Below are positions 27,060 through 38,454 of a stretch of 64,000 nt of DNA, in pieces. The stretch is taken from NCBI GenBank assembly GCA_013400975.1, contig WBMZ01011734.1:137501-201500 (forward strand), written 5' to 3'. The translations under genes and the position numbers were made by a program. A model generated the notes under the pieces. The model was not told the origin of the DNA. It worked only from the letters and a program-made list of their open reading frames with translations, and did not search any database. Position 1 is the stretch's first letter, and the number at the start of each line of letters is the position of its first letter. Source of the DNA: Atrichornis clamosus (lineage: Eukaryota > Chordata > Aves > Passeriformes > Menuridae).

Positions 27060-27270
27060 ATTTCTGTCTTAAAGGATAAAGAGATTACAGAAAACCTGAA
27101 GGATTTCTTTTGCATGGGTCTTCACAGAGGATAATGGAGACATACTTACCTACATGTAGTGAAGGTATCAGATGGTGGAACAAGTCAAGAAATTAAATTT
27201 AAATAAATCACAGCAAGCAGATGACATTCACCTAAGATTAAGATTTATTAAATAACTAATTACTGAAGTA
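27060..27270 (+). mobile_element. Old CR1-type LINE remnant (5' part of reverse transcriptase)
   Basis: This decayed plus-strand fragment matches an older CR1 type in the stretch leading into the reverse transcriptase. The conceptual peptide reads 'KDKEITENLKDFF', as in the family's 'ITENLKDFFASVF', and later 'KSQQADDIHLRLR' at about 27205-27243, which aligns with the conserved 'KSPGPDGIHPRVL' block. Stops and small indels separate the pieces, so it is non-functional. It looks much older than the other CR1 copies here. Borders are uncertain. Confidence 0.5.
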
Positions 27271-27560
27271 GCTATATTACTGCATAAAATAATGTAATTT
27301 ATCTATAGCATAAGCTTGGATGTTTGTCAATTTATACTTTTCTTGCCAAATAAAATGTCAAAGGTAATCCCAAAAAGCCTAGATCAGTGAACTTCCTTTC
27401 AGTATGTCTCTGTCCCATTGCTGTTAATTTTGTTCAAGAGAAAGGTGTGGCTTCTTGCTTGTAGGTTTTGCTTGTGTTGCCTGTTCATTATTTGCTGAAA
27501 AGTATATATTTATCTTGGCAATTCTTATGCACAATTGTCATGCTTTAGGGATAGTATTCT

Positions 27561-27904
27561 CCAACTAGTACTCCCACTAAAAACACTCCCCCCCCCCTCC
27601 AATTGCAGACACAAAAGGCAAAGGTCATGAGTTGAGATAAGAACATTTTACTGGAAACAGCAATGAGATAAGAAAACAAACAGTAACAGCAACAATATTA
27701 ATAACAAAAAGTATAAGAAAATAAAGGGTTTACATGGAAAGTCCCCAAGAATAAACAATACCAGACCAGTCCATCTGCCACATTTTCTTTACCAGGAGGA
27801 ATCCCTTCTCCCCAGAAGAGTCTGGAAATGACATCAAATAGTATGGAATAACCTCCCTTCGGGTTACCGCAAAAATGAAACCTGCCCTGGTCGGAACCAG
27901 GACA
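27561..27904 (-). mobile_element. Decayed avian endogenous retrovirus LTR (ERVL-like), minus strand
   Basis: Read on the minus strand the element begins TGTCCTGGTTCCGACCAGG at 27904. It has 'tccatactatttgatgtcat', then an AT-rich region of GTT/ATT repeats, then 'tttccagtaaaatgttctta' and 'tctcaactcatgacctttg', and ends in a G-run followed by 'agtgtttttagtgggagt'. These blocks follow the order of an LTR family common in birds. The poly(A) signal appears as AGTAAA. At about 344 bp it seems shortened or decayed. No internal viral sequence adjoins it, so it is probably a solo LTR. No target-site duplication could be confirmed. Confidence 0.65.
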
Positions 27905-28488
27905 ACAAAGTAGGCTACATTATTGAATCCACAGTCATTTTACTGTGTTACAAACAAATCAACTATGTTTCGTACTTCTGTGCTGGTGGTCACTATGCCA
28001 TGACTGCTTGAAAACAGTGAATTTATATAGACAAATCTTTCAACAGTCTTGAAAGTTGCTGAGATTCAAGCACGAGCTATATCATAAAGTTTACTCAGCC
28101 TCCTGCAGTGCTCTTGCACTCTGGTCTACATAGCACATCCACAGGTCTGTCTTTTCAGAGCTGTCACCTTCCTATAACAGCTTTTCTAAAAAAGTTAAAG
28201 TTTCCCTAGAAACACGAAAAGGTATTTGCTATATTCTCTGATGTTGCATATTCAATGATTACTTTTAGAACCTTATGTCAGATATATGATAATCTCCTGA
28301 AAAAGCAGATTCTTACATTTGTCCTCATTAGCCAGCCAGACTTGATCTTGAGACTTTAAAGCACAACGAAATAAATCTAAATCCTTGGCAACTTCAATAT
28401 TGTAGCATATTTAAAAGGGAAACAGAGTTTTTGACATCCATACAGGTATAATATATACATACATAATATGCATACAACTATAATACAG
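27905..28488. other. Non-coding spacer between LTR and CR1
   Basis: This is AT-rich unique sequence. No gene, RNA gene or repeat was recognised. Confidence 0.5.
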
Positions 28489-28993
28489 GCACTGGTGAGG
28501 CTGCACCTCAAGTACTGTGTCCAGTTCCGGGCCCCTCATTTCAAGAAAGGTGCTGCAACATGATCAGAGAAGGGGAACAAAGTTGGTGAAGGGTCTAAAG
28601 AGTAAGTCTTATGAGGAGTGGCTGAGGGAGCTGGGGATGTTTTATGTGGAGAAAAGGAGGCTCAGTGAAGGCCTTATCACTCTCTATGACTACCTGAAAG
28701 AAGGTTGTAGTGAGCCCACATCTCCCAGTGACAGGACTAGAAGAAATAGCTTCAGGCTGTGCCAGAGGTGGTTCAGGTTGGAAATGACGAAGAATTTTTT
28801 CATTGAAAAGGGTTGTCAAGCATTGGATGGGCTGCACAGGGAAATGGTGCAGTCACCATCCCTGGAAATGTTCAAGAAACAACTGGATGTGGCACTTAGT
28901 GCTATGGTTTAGTTGATATGGTTGTTTTCGGTCAAAGGTTGGTCTTGATGATCTTGGAGGCCTTTTCCAACTGTAATGGTTCCATCATTCCAT
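28489..28993 (+). mobile_element. CR1 LINE fragment with end of ORF2
   Basis: A plus-strand CR1 copy starts within the ORF2 C-terminal region ('ggctgcacctcaagtactgt', 'cagttccgggcccctca') and runs to the tail ('ggccttttccaactgtaatg', 'ttccatcattccatga'). The frame at 28517-28912 reads through this region; its peptide ends in the CR1-like 'ALDGLHREMVQSPSLEMFKK', which is non-coding 3' sequence in intact CR1. So the long frame is accidental. The copy is 5'-truncated and inactive. Confidence 0.9.
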
Positions 28994-31112
28994 GATGGAT
29001 GTATACCTGCTAAGGCTTGAGGGATTGTTCTTAACTATTTGTGAAAATTTCACCTATTGTATGCTTCTCATGGAAACCGTGTCTGGCTGTAACATGAGAT
29101 ATCTTTTATTTTACTTTATTATAGAGTTGTTAGCAATTGGTTTTTTGAGTATTCCAATGAGGCACTAAATTTACTTATATAATAAGATTATTGTCTCTCA
29201 AATCAAATATCTGAAGTATTTTCTGCTTTCTCTGATATGTGTTGTTTTAAGCTTGAGCAAGAGTGCTTTTCATGAATTAAGAAAAAAGCATAACTCAATG
29301 TGTCTTTTAAATTGGTTAAAATTATAATGTAGAAATTTTCTGTGTCAAAGACAATGTAACAATGCTGTCTGTTACAGACCAACGATAGGTTCCATGACAT
29401 TATGGGACTAGTCATCTTGTAACAGACAGGGGTTTTTTTATCTCTTTTACACTGATGATCCAATCTTTTTGCTTAAATTTTTATTTCACGAATATTAACA
29501 CACTGCTTTACCATGTGAAGCAGGGTAAAACATGAGAAAGTTCAAAAGTATAGTCTCTCATTTGTCTTTATGAAAGGCAGCATTGCAAATTTATTCCTTG
29601 CATTTTGTCTTTTTATTTTAGGCAAGGAGAGGGGGGGTGGGAGGCATAGTGTGGGTGTATTAGTACTGAATTAAATCATAGAATCATCAAATCATAGAAC
29701 AGTTATCTGTTTATAGAAAATAAATATTGGAGTTTTTAGGTGGATATGTCAAAGACATTTTCATCCAAATCTCCTATAGAAATATAGAGTATAAATTGGT
29801 TGCTTTGGATTGCCTGTAGCAATAAATATTTTTCTAATGAAAACATGTATTGGAGAAAAATTCCATGGATTTTTACACGGCTTTTCGAGTTTTTTCAAAT
29901 CACCAGCAGTTGATTTAGTTGCTCTAATCTTTGAACCTAAGGGCCTAATTCTGACAAAGTCTTTTGATATGTTTTCATTACTTTCCTATGATATTTGTTT
30001 GGAGAGAACTGTAGAATATTGCAACAGAAATTCATATTAGAATAACATTCATCCTCAGTTTTCTGAGACTCAGAAAATTTGTCAGGGAATTACTCCTTGC
30101 ACAACCATGCAACTCTGGAAAGACTCATTAGAAAAAATTTCTTATTTCCACGTGGGACATATTATGGTCACTATGCAGATGATCTTGAAAAATACAGTTA
30201 AAAATTTAGCATATTCTGGTTGCTCAGTATCAGAGTAGCCATAAACCTATTGCTATTTAGTCATTTAACACAATTATTTACTCTTCAAGAGGTATACAGT
30301 TACTATAGCAACTGCTAAATATAGAGTCCAAGAATAAATGGAATGCCTAATCTGTCCTGCCAGTAAAGCAAAAAGCTTTTTAAAATGTAGTTTATCTGAT
30401 GCCTTTATAATAGAAATTAGTGGCACTCAAATTATGAACCATGATCTGGTTGCAGACTGCCAGCTTTGATCTTGAAGGCAACTGTTACACCCAGCTCATG
30501 GTTTGACTGCATGTTCAGTATCTTCGACAAGTGACAGTAATATACTCTTTTATTTTCTTTTTTTTTTCTTTAGACTATGATAAGATGACAGATGCAGACA
30601 GAATAAATGAGAGAATCTTTAGCTGACTCTTTTTGAGGTTGAAATGATCAGTAACCTAGGGTGAAAAAGAGGTACTTCTCACATAAAATGTTAATTTAAT
30701 AGCAATGAAATAAAAAATTAAAAGCAATATTCTTTTTTTTAGAAGTGCTACATTTTTCCTTATAAAAAGAAACAAATTAGAAAATTTTCAAAAGAGAGTT
30801 ACATAACTCTTCTTTGCAGGCTTCCTTGCTGCTCAAGCAATTTGTATGTGCAACTTGATATGAACTGGTTTTGCAGATTAAATTAGACCATTACCTGTAT
30901 ACTAGACTAAAATAAGATATCCCTGTATTCTGGAATACGCAACATGCTTGGAAAATCTACCTTACATTACCACATGTGCAAAGCCTGGGTTCTCCAAAAT
31001 GAAAAATACTTGTTATAAAAAGGATACTGAGGTGATCCTTTTGGATGATGCATTTTTATATTAAAGATGACTTCAAATAATTATTAAGTTACCAAACCTT
31101 ACAGGCATCTGC
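28994..31112. other. Non-coding DNA, no gene seen
   Basis: Holds a G-rich patch at 29630-29655 (G runs of 7, 4 and 3), and just after it 'catagaatcatcaaatcata' at 29675-29703, which resembles the antisense of a CR1 tail but is too short to call. A strong plus-strand acceptor at about 30573 (tttctttttttttctttag) is followed by 17 open codons and a stop, with no donor that I trust. Confidence 0.5.
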
Positions 31113-31851
31113 TCAAGCAGTTACCTGAGGTGCAAGTCTCCACTGGTTCATGAATCGAATCAGTTGAGTGCTGCTTGTGACTTTCTTCAGGCAGGAACAG
31201 TGTGAGGGGGACGAGGTCCAGTCGGAGCAACCTTCCGAGAAGTGTCCCTTGTCAAGCCACTCCCACAGGGTTCGCAAACCCCTGCGCACACCGGGCACTC
31301 CCTGCAAGGTGTCTGCGGGCACGCACTCACACACTCCAAGCTGTCAGTGGAGATAAAGAGGCAGGAGGGGTTCTTCGTATGGAGTTCAGAGGTTTAATGA
31401 GGGACAACACATGAAGAAGTCCAGGGACGAAGAACAGAAATTCAAGGCCTACATCAGCTTAAATACCGGGATAGTAAGGGGCGGAGAGAACATCAGGGTC
31501 CAATAGAACAAGGGTCCAGGGGCAGAGATAAAATGGGGTGACAGGGTAACAACCAATCGGGGACAGAGAAAGGAGGAGAAAGGGAGCCAGAACCAATGGG
31601 GTGTCGAACAAGGGAGAACTTTCCAGAACAAGGGCATGGGCTAACAATAGAATGACAAGGGGTGTTAACATAACCGGGGTTACGTCAACTTAAGGAGAAA
31701 CCATTACAACATCAAGGGGAAGAAACCGTTAACCTCTGCAATGTCCCACCAACGGACCCTTGTTTCTCTAGGGACAGCTTGCTCCTTAGGGACTGCGGTG
31801 GTGGCATCCACCACCGCCACCATTGAGTGTGTCTTGTACCCCGTGTCAACA
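31113..31851 (-). mobile_element. GC-rich endogenous retrovirus LTR, minus strand
   Basis: This patch is far richer in GC and CpG than its surroundings and has LTR-like promoter order on the minus strand. A TATTTAAG box lies at 31458-31465. An ATTAAA poly(A) signal follows about 60 bp downstream at 31393-31398. Three CCAAT boxes (plus-strand sense, 31500, 31553 and 31593) lie upstream of the TATA-like box. TGTTGTAATGG ending at 31711 and TGTTGACACGG ending at 31851 are both candidate LTR starts. The far end at 31113-31334 would be U5 or flank. No viral protein can be read. Several short open frames on both strands (31113-31953) reflect GC richness, not genes. Family and exact borders are unknown. 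Confidence 0.5.
31393..31465 (-). promoter_or_regulatory. LTR core: TATA-like box and poly(A) signal
   Basis: On the minus strand TATTTAAG (31458-31465) is followed 60 bp later by ATTAAA (31393-31398). This close spacing of TATA box and poly(A) signal is typical of a short-R retroviral LTR. It supports the orientation of the surrounding element. Confidence 0.45.
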
Positions 31852-32010
31852 GTGAGTCACCAAAGTTGGGTAGGTCAATGCCTGGCTTCTCTTCCTCTCC
31901 CCTTCTTCTTGCTTGGTCATACCCTGTGGGATAGGCGTTTAAGGGCTCTCTAGACCTCTCAGCCCCTGTGCTGAAGGTACTGGTAACATATCAAATAAAC
32001 ACCTCAACCA
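31852..32010 (-). mobile_element. Likely retroviral flank with polypurine tract
   Basis: High GC continues to about 32000. A 25-nt unbroken pyrimidine run at 31886-31910 is a polypurine tract on the minus strand, of the kind that primes plus-strand synthesis just before a 3' LTR. A few bases further on, minus-strand TGACC (from 31877) or TGTTGACACGG (from 31851) could start the LTR. This suggests a 3' LTR plus the last bit of internal sequence rather than a solo LTR. An AATAAA at about 31994 on the plus strand has no clear role. Confidence 0.35.
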
Positions 32011-35000
32011 ACCCCTTTTACTTGCAATGTCATTAGTAAGAAAGGCTGTGTTCTGGCCTTGGAGTTGTGCATATCCTTGCTCTTTAAAATAATTTTTAAA
32101 AAATGGACACTGATTTGGATAATTCAGTGCTCTTACAATAAGAAAAAACAGTGTTAATCCCAAAAATTGTTACCTCCAGCATTTGTTATTCTTCTTCCAT
32201 TTGAAGATATATGATCTTATAAAAAAAAATCAGGAAATTTCTGTAATATACTGCCTTAGCTGATTTTCTCCTTGTAATTATTGCAAAGACTGAAGAAGAA
32301 ACTTTTCTTGACAGACACATAAAAGCTTGTCTTGAAGCTTGATTTTCACTCTAAATTGGTGCTTGCTAGAGCTTTCTGTTTATGCTGCTTTCCATAAAAG
32401 AAAATTCCTGTGTATTCTTATGAGAGGAAAGCATCTAGGTTCATAATACTTGAAGAAAGCTGGACTATTTTCAGGCTTAAGGGTTCCTGATGGGAGCTCC
32501 TGTGAAGCAGTCCCTTCAAATAAGAAGACTGGAAAATAATCACTGTTTGCAGATGTACAGAAAAGCTCCAATCAGTAACATGGCATACTACCTAAATCTT
32601 AATTACTGCAAAGTGGGTAGGTATTTGGCAGCCAGCTGGTTTGAGATTTAAAAAAAAAAAAAAAAATTAATGCTAGAATTAAGCAAAAATTATTTTAAAC
32701 CAAAAAACTACCTATTTCTGTAATTTGTGAAAAAATAATATTTTATAATATGTGTGACTTTAACTGAAAAGATGCATCAAATGATGCATTGATTGATTGC
32801 AGCTTATTTCACAGATATTTTTAAAATTACATTCATTTACTAAAAAAAAGATTATTAAGGAAGGCTCTGGATTGGTGCTTCATGCTCTTCCAGAGCACAG
32901 AGTTGAACTGAAGGTTAATGCTGTAAATGATGAAACACAAAATTTCAAATTCAGATTTCTAAATCTAGAAAATACTGAAATTACAGAATACACACAAACT
33001 TAACTCTCCCTTCGCTAGCAGCAGTCCAATCCAGTTGTAACATATACATTTGCTTTTTCGTGGGCAGAACAAATAGGAACTCTTTAGTACTACATTAGAA
33101 TGGATTAATTCAACCTCAATGCCTCCTTGTAGCAATCGATTAATTGTTCCTTCTCTGTTTTTTATTCTTTTTTACAAGGCTGGTGTTAAAACTTTTATGT
33201 TGTTGACATCATCCTCATCCCCTAATCTGGGTGGTATTTTTTACTGCAGCTACAGTAATTTCAAACACACAAAAAGGGATTCAGTGTCTCCACTTTGTTG
33301 CCCTCTTCTCAGAGACTCAAACATCTCCCCTCATATTCTTCCCATCCTACTGTTACTTAATCATTTGTGGCCTCTTGGGAAGCTTTTGAATGCTTAATTC
33401 GCATCCCTGCACCACCTCATCCATTCTTAAAATGCTGTCTAAATTTTCTTCAGGTTGGATTTCTTAAAAATAGAAATGAAACACCTTCCCTTTTCCTCTT
33501 TTAATGGGATAGGTTTGAGATGTATGTGTGCAGATCTACTGAATGGGCTCTCACATGGCTTTGTGTTGCTGCTGATGCTCAGCCTTACGCTGCCACGAGC
33601 TGCGAGAAGGAAATGCCATTCTCCTCTGTCTTCCACCTCTTGTGAGCACTGCTCTGCAGCCACTTAACTGACCAGTGTGGGAGAATAAATCTTGCAAATG
33701 ATCATTTTTTACACTAATGAAGCAATTTTGGCTGTGTATAATAATAAAAAAAAAAACCAACCTAAAACACTGGAACTGTTGATGCCCATAACAAATATGA
33801 TCATATTTTTAGTTCAAATAAGTGCAAAAATGTTGATACTTCTGACCTGTAGACCACACTGGGAAAGGTGAAAGAGGAGTGAGAAGATTATATCTTGGCA
33901 ACATTTTACTCAGCTTACATTTGAATCTATGTCTGTAAGTTATACAACAAAGTGCAGGAAGTGAATTTAGGCTTAAGAACTTCAGAGCACATATAGAAAT
34001 AGTGACCTTTGAACAGTAGAGTTCTCAACATTAAATACAAGAACACTGGGGTTTCTCTACAACATTTCTCACATTTGCAATTTTCTTCTTTCTCTTTGGA
34101 GGGAAAATTCTTCAGTCCTTGTTCTATCAAATCTGCCAGTATTAATTATTAATAGGGATTTTGTTCAGTGAATAATGACAGACATGGCGCCCTTTGTTCT
34201 CAACAATTATTTATTTTCTGTCTGTGAAACTCTTCAGTTTTATCTTCCTGTAGTTTTGGATCATGTGTGCTTTAAATTTCCTCATGTCATTTATCTCTCA
34301 ACCCTGGTTGTCACACAGAAAATATAACTTTTACCTGTAGTTTTGTCTTCATCTCAGTTTCCTTTTTCCCAGTATTAACTCTCATTAGTCCTTAACTGTC
34401 AATTTTAGCTTCTATTATGGCTTTGAGGAAAAATACCATAATTATCTAGAGCACTGAATATGTATTGACTAGGTTAACATTTAGATTCAGTCTTACAGAT
34501 ATAAATGTTAAAAAAGATCAATTCAAAAAGTTTAAATCACTTCTTAAATATTCTGATCTTATGTTTGAACTTTTAAAAAATATTCTGGAGAAAGAATTCA
34601 TTGTTTGACTTAGATTTTTTCATTGGAGATATAAAATAATCTCATCAGAGTCAACATTTCTCAACAGAAAAAAATATTAGTGATTTGTCAACAGAAACAT
34701 GAAGACAGACTTCAATAATAATTAGTATACGGAAATTATTAACCCTTTATGTATGTTGAAATTGATTTGGCAATTCAAGTTATTAACAGGGAGATAAAAG
34801 TTTATCCTTGCAAATTCATGCTGATACCTTCCTCCTCTCTTACTGCCTTTGTAGAAAAGTCAAATGTGGGTTTGGTTTTTTTTTCCCCATGGGAAATAGA
34901 CTGGAGAAACAAGCATTTTAGCTGAAACAACCTTTTAAAGTTAGCATAACTATTTTCCTTAAGACTGAAGTTTGGTCTGGTAAAAATCTTCAATTCACCT

Positions 35001-38000
35001 ATGGAGGGGTTCTCATTTATCAGCTAGCACTCCCAGAGGTTATTCCCAGGAAGGACCATGGAAGCAAGTATGACTAATTTCCTACAGGTAGTTTCCATAT
35101 GGCAGACTCTTTCTGGAGATTAAAAGATAGAGCATAGCACAAAGACAGGCTGTTCTGTGCCTTTTGTTCTGAGAGTCTGGGAATACCACCTAGCACTGTT
35201 TAGTTTATTAACATAGGTGCAGAAATATAAATTTGGATCTGATGGCACTAAACACTATCTGATCTGAACTGTTCACTGCTGCCACAGGAGGTGTCTAACT
35301 CTGTCCTGGGCACTGTTGTAAGCTGCCTGAATACAATTCTCAGTGTTCAGAAAATGTCTGCCTTCTTCATAATTTACCTTTTCTTATTGATTTGACAAGT
35401 GAATTATGCAGCATTGACTGTAACATTGCAAGGGTGAAATTGTGAGGATGGCAGACCACAGAGTGAGTGGAATTAGAAGAAGTGCCTTTTCAGACATACA
35501 ACAGTATGCCTGAGGAAGCCTCCCGAAAATGGAGAGGCTGGGTGTAGTATAATAAGTCTTTTATCTTTTTAATGTTTATGATTCTGTGAAAATAATATTC
35601 AAGGAAGTAGTTCTTATGAAAGACATTCTCAGATACAGCAAATAATGATATTGATGAGAACAAATCAGTTTCATGGTGGAAGTGTTTAAAAATAAAAGTT
35701 TCTTTGAACTCAGTGAGAGCCAGATTTAATGAAATTTAAATTAAAGTGAATGGAATAGATATATAAGAGTTAATCAACTGGAATGGCAATAATATGGAAT
35801 AGAGGCTCTTTTCTTCGAAAGAAACTGCTTGAATGAAATCATGTATCTTGATGTTTATTGTTCTTTGACTGAGGCATGCAAATGTATATTTTGAAAGCCA
35901 AATTCTGATCCAATTAAAGTAAATATCAAGGATTTGGATTTTTTCTGTCTTTGAGATTGTCGTTTCTATAAGAAAGTGAATTGTCTGACTGCACTTTTGT
36001 GGAAGTGCAGTTTGGCAGCTCAGCAAGGTCTTTTTTTGTTGTTCTACTGCAGCTGTTAATACATTGCAATGATATAATTTTTGTCTTTCTTAGCATAATT
36101 TCATATTTAGCATGAAAATAGTAATCTAAAGTAATTATGGCTGCTTTCTAATTTTGCTACAGTTTTGCAGACTGCAACAGAATATAAACAAAATGTCACT
36201 TTTGTTGTGATCAAATGTTTTTATTTGATTCTTGACCTGCTGGAGTTTTGCCTTAAAACCATTAACAATCTGTCCACACTATGGAAACAAAATTAGGGTA
36301 AGTCAAGTCATGCAGTCACTCCAGTGATGTATATACAATATTTGCTTTTGATTTATTTTCTTTTTTTCTTCTGTAATGTTAGTAAACAAACATCCTCTTA
36401 TTGACAGTGTCTTCCCTTAAAGAAATTACCTTAATCTATTTCTAGATTGAAGATTTTCATATTTATTGTAATTCATTGTTGCTGCTGTGATTATCTAATT
36501 TATATTGGTAAAACAATGATTTGAGCTCATCAAAGAATCAAACTATTGTGGAAAATTTAGAATCTATGACAAATGAAAGAATATATGACAACTGTTTATT
36601 AATATTTTCATGTTTAGGATACAAATAAATTATTACTTTATTGATAAGAAAAAACTCAAAATCACAGATGACTGTGTTGATGGAGCCAGTTTTTGACTGA
36701 TATGAGTACAAGGCTAGACTACAGGTTTATCCAGGATAGTGTCCTGTCTTTGATCAATGGACTGTAACAGCTAAAAAATGCAGTTGTGTTTCACCCAATA
36801 TAATTTCTTAGCAACTCCTACCAATTCTTCTGAAACAAAAATTTGGAATGTGTCTTAGCATTTAATAGTTCTTGATAGATTTTTGTTTCACAAAAATAAT
36901 TCATTTGATTTTGAAAGAACAGCATGTTTTGTTGGACAGCTTACCAGCCATATGAAATTCTGGCAACTGATACCTGTACTTGAAGAGATGGCTGCCAACA
37001 CAGAACTTCTCTTTACTTCTGACTCCATTTTCAGTGCTAACTGGCTTGGGGTGGGTAGGTTCATTGGGGCGCTCGGACACAGGCTCTCTAAGGCTTCAGC
37101 AGTTCATGATTCAGCTCAACTTTAGCTGTTCAAGTGAGAGATATTGATAAGATTGTCCAAGGCTTTATTCTTCATTGATTCCTTAACTGTCTAGGCAATG
37201 TCAACAAGATGCACATTTCAATTTAGTGCCTGTCCCAGGGTATTAGCCATAAGGTACAAGCAAATCAGAAGATGCCATAGAAAGGGTACACAATGCCTGT
37301 TTTTTCTATATCTCTAATCTCATCCACCGCACAAGATCTTAAAATTTGCTCTGCGTAACACCATTACCACAACTTCAACTCTTGTGTTTGGAGAGGAAAG
37401 AGGCTGCACAGAAGACCAGGAGGACTGCATTAATGTGTACTCACATGCAGGAGTGGAATTAGGCAATTACACAGGGCTAAGAATGTAGTCTCCAAAACAG
37501 CTATGTGAAATATTTCACAGTTCAAGGTCTCAGTGAACTTGCTTTCAATGGCATAACAATCTTTTTGATAAGACTGGCAGCAAACGTATTCAGTAGACCT
37601 GACATCTAAGTTCTACTTACACCAGAAATCCCTCCCACGAACCCTTCTTTCATCCCATAATAAAACCATGCAAGTAAAAGAAGTAATAATGATTTACTTG
37701 TTTAAACCATAAGGGTTGGTGTTGGCTGTAGGGAGGAGTGAATAAGAAGGTATCCCTGTAAACTGATGAGCCTTACAATGCATTTATGCTGGGTCCAGAA
37801 AATGACCTTGGAGCAGCAGCAGATGTCCGCTGGACTCTTCTAAAATTGAAGAATCTGAATCAGTTTGTCTTAAGACATCCTTGTCAGAAGACCTCTTCAA
37901 AATTTCCATAACAGGTACATATCTGCCATGCCACATGATGGATGCAATTGCTGTTCTTTATTGTTAAGATGACCAACTTCATCTTCTTGAACTATATACA

Positions 38001-38454
38001 ACATTCTCGCAGCAAGGGGAAGTCATGTGTTTAGCTGACTTTTTCTGCTTGGACTACCCTGCTTCTGAAGAGACTGTTGGTCTTTTGAAGGCACAGCTGA
38101 CAACATCTAATATTTTCTGGAAAACTAGAAAGACTGATGTAATGATCAGGACAGAGCAGAATGAAACAGAATAACAGAAAAGGAATTCAGAAGAGGATTC
38201 ATTAATGAGAAACATCAAAAGGAAATAAGGTAGGCAAAGAACAAAGGGGTTATTGACGTAAAAGGTAGAAGACAGGTTGGAAAGATGAGGGACAGCTAAA
38301 TCTTAGAGATTTGATGTCTTGTAATTAATGTTAAAATCAGAACCATGGATTGGTTTATTTCATGAAGAGAAAGAAACAACTAGAGATATCACAGGGGCTG
38401 TTATCATTTAAAGACTCTCTTATTGACTCATGTGCTGGAAGACTTAACAGAATC
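32011..38454. other. Non-coding DNA, no gene seen
   Basis: A 17-nt A-run starts near 32650. A moderately GC-rich patch at 33440-33690 holds a 70-codon frame with a hydrophobic stretch and an AATAAA just after it, but no family match. Frames at 32797-33003 and 36883-37125 have plausible composition without splice support. A small perfect hairpin lies at 35988-36011. No transposon was recognised. Confidence 0.5.
35988..36011. repeat. Perfect 9-bp stem, 6-nt loop
   Basis: ACTGCACTT at 35988-35996 pairs perfectly with AAGTGCAGT at 36003-36011 across the loop TTGTGG. The pairing does not extend outward, so a microRNA is unlikely. Confidence 0.65.

Noticed and set aside
28517..28912. 131-codon plus-strand frame
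   Set aside because: It lies wholly inside a 5'-truncated CR1 and runs into sequence that is non-coding in intact elements.
29675..29703. Possible CR1 tail on the minus strand (catagaatcatcaaatcata)
   Set aside because: Fewer than 30 bp with no CR1 body beside it; too short to separate from chance.
31113..31671. Several 60-74 codon frames on both strands
   Set aside because: They sit in the GC-rich LTR and have no protein similarity that I can recognise.
33439..33760. Overlapping frames on both strands, one with a hydrophobic stretch and a nearby AATAAA
   Set aside because: No conserved motif, no splice support, and frames overlap on both strands as expected for a GC-richer patch.
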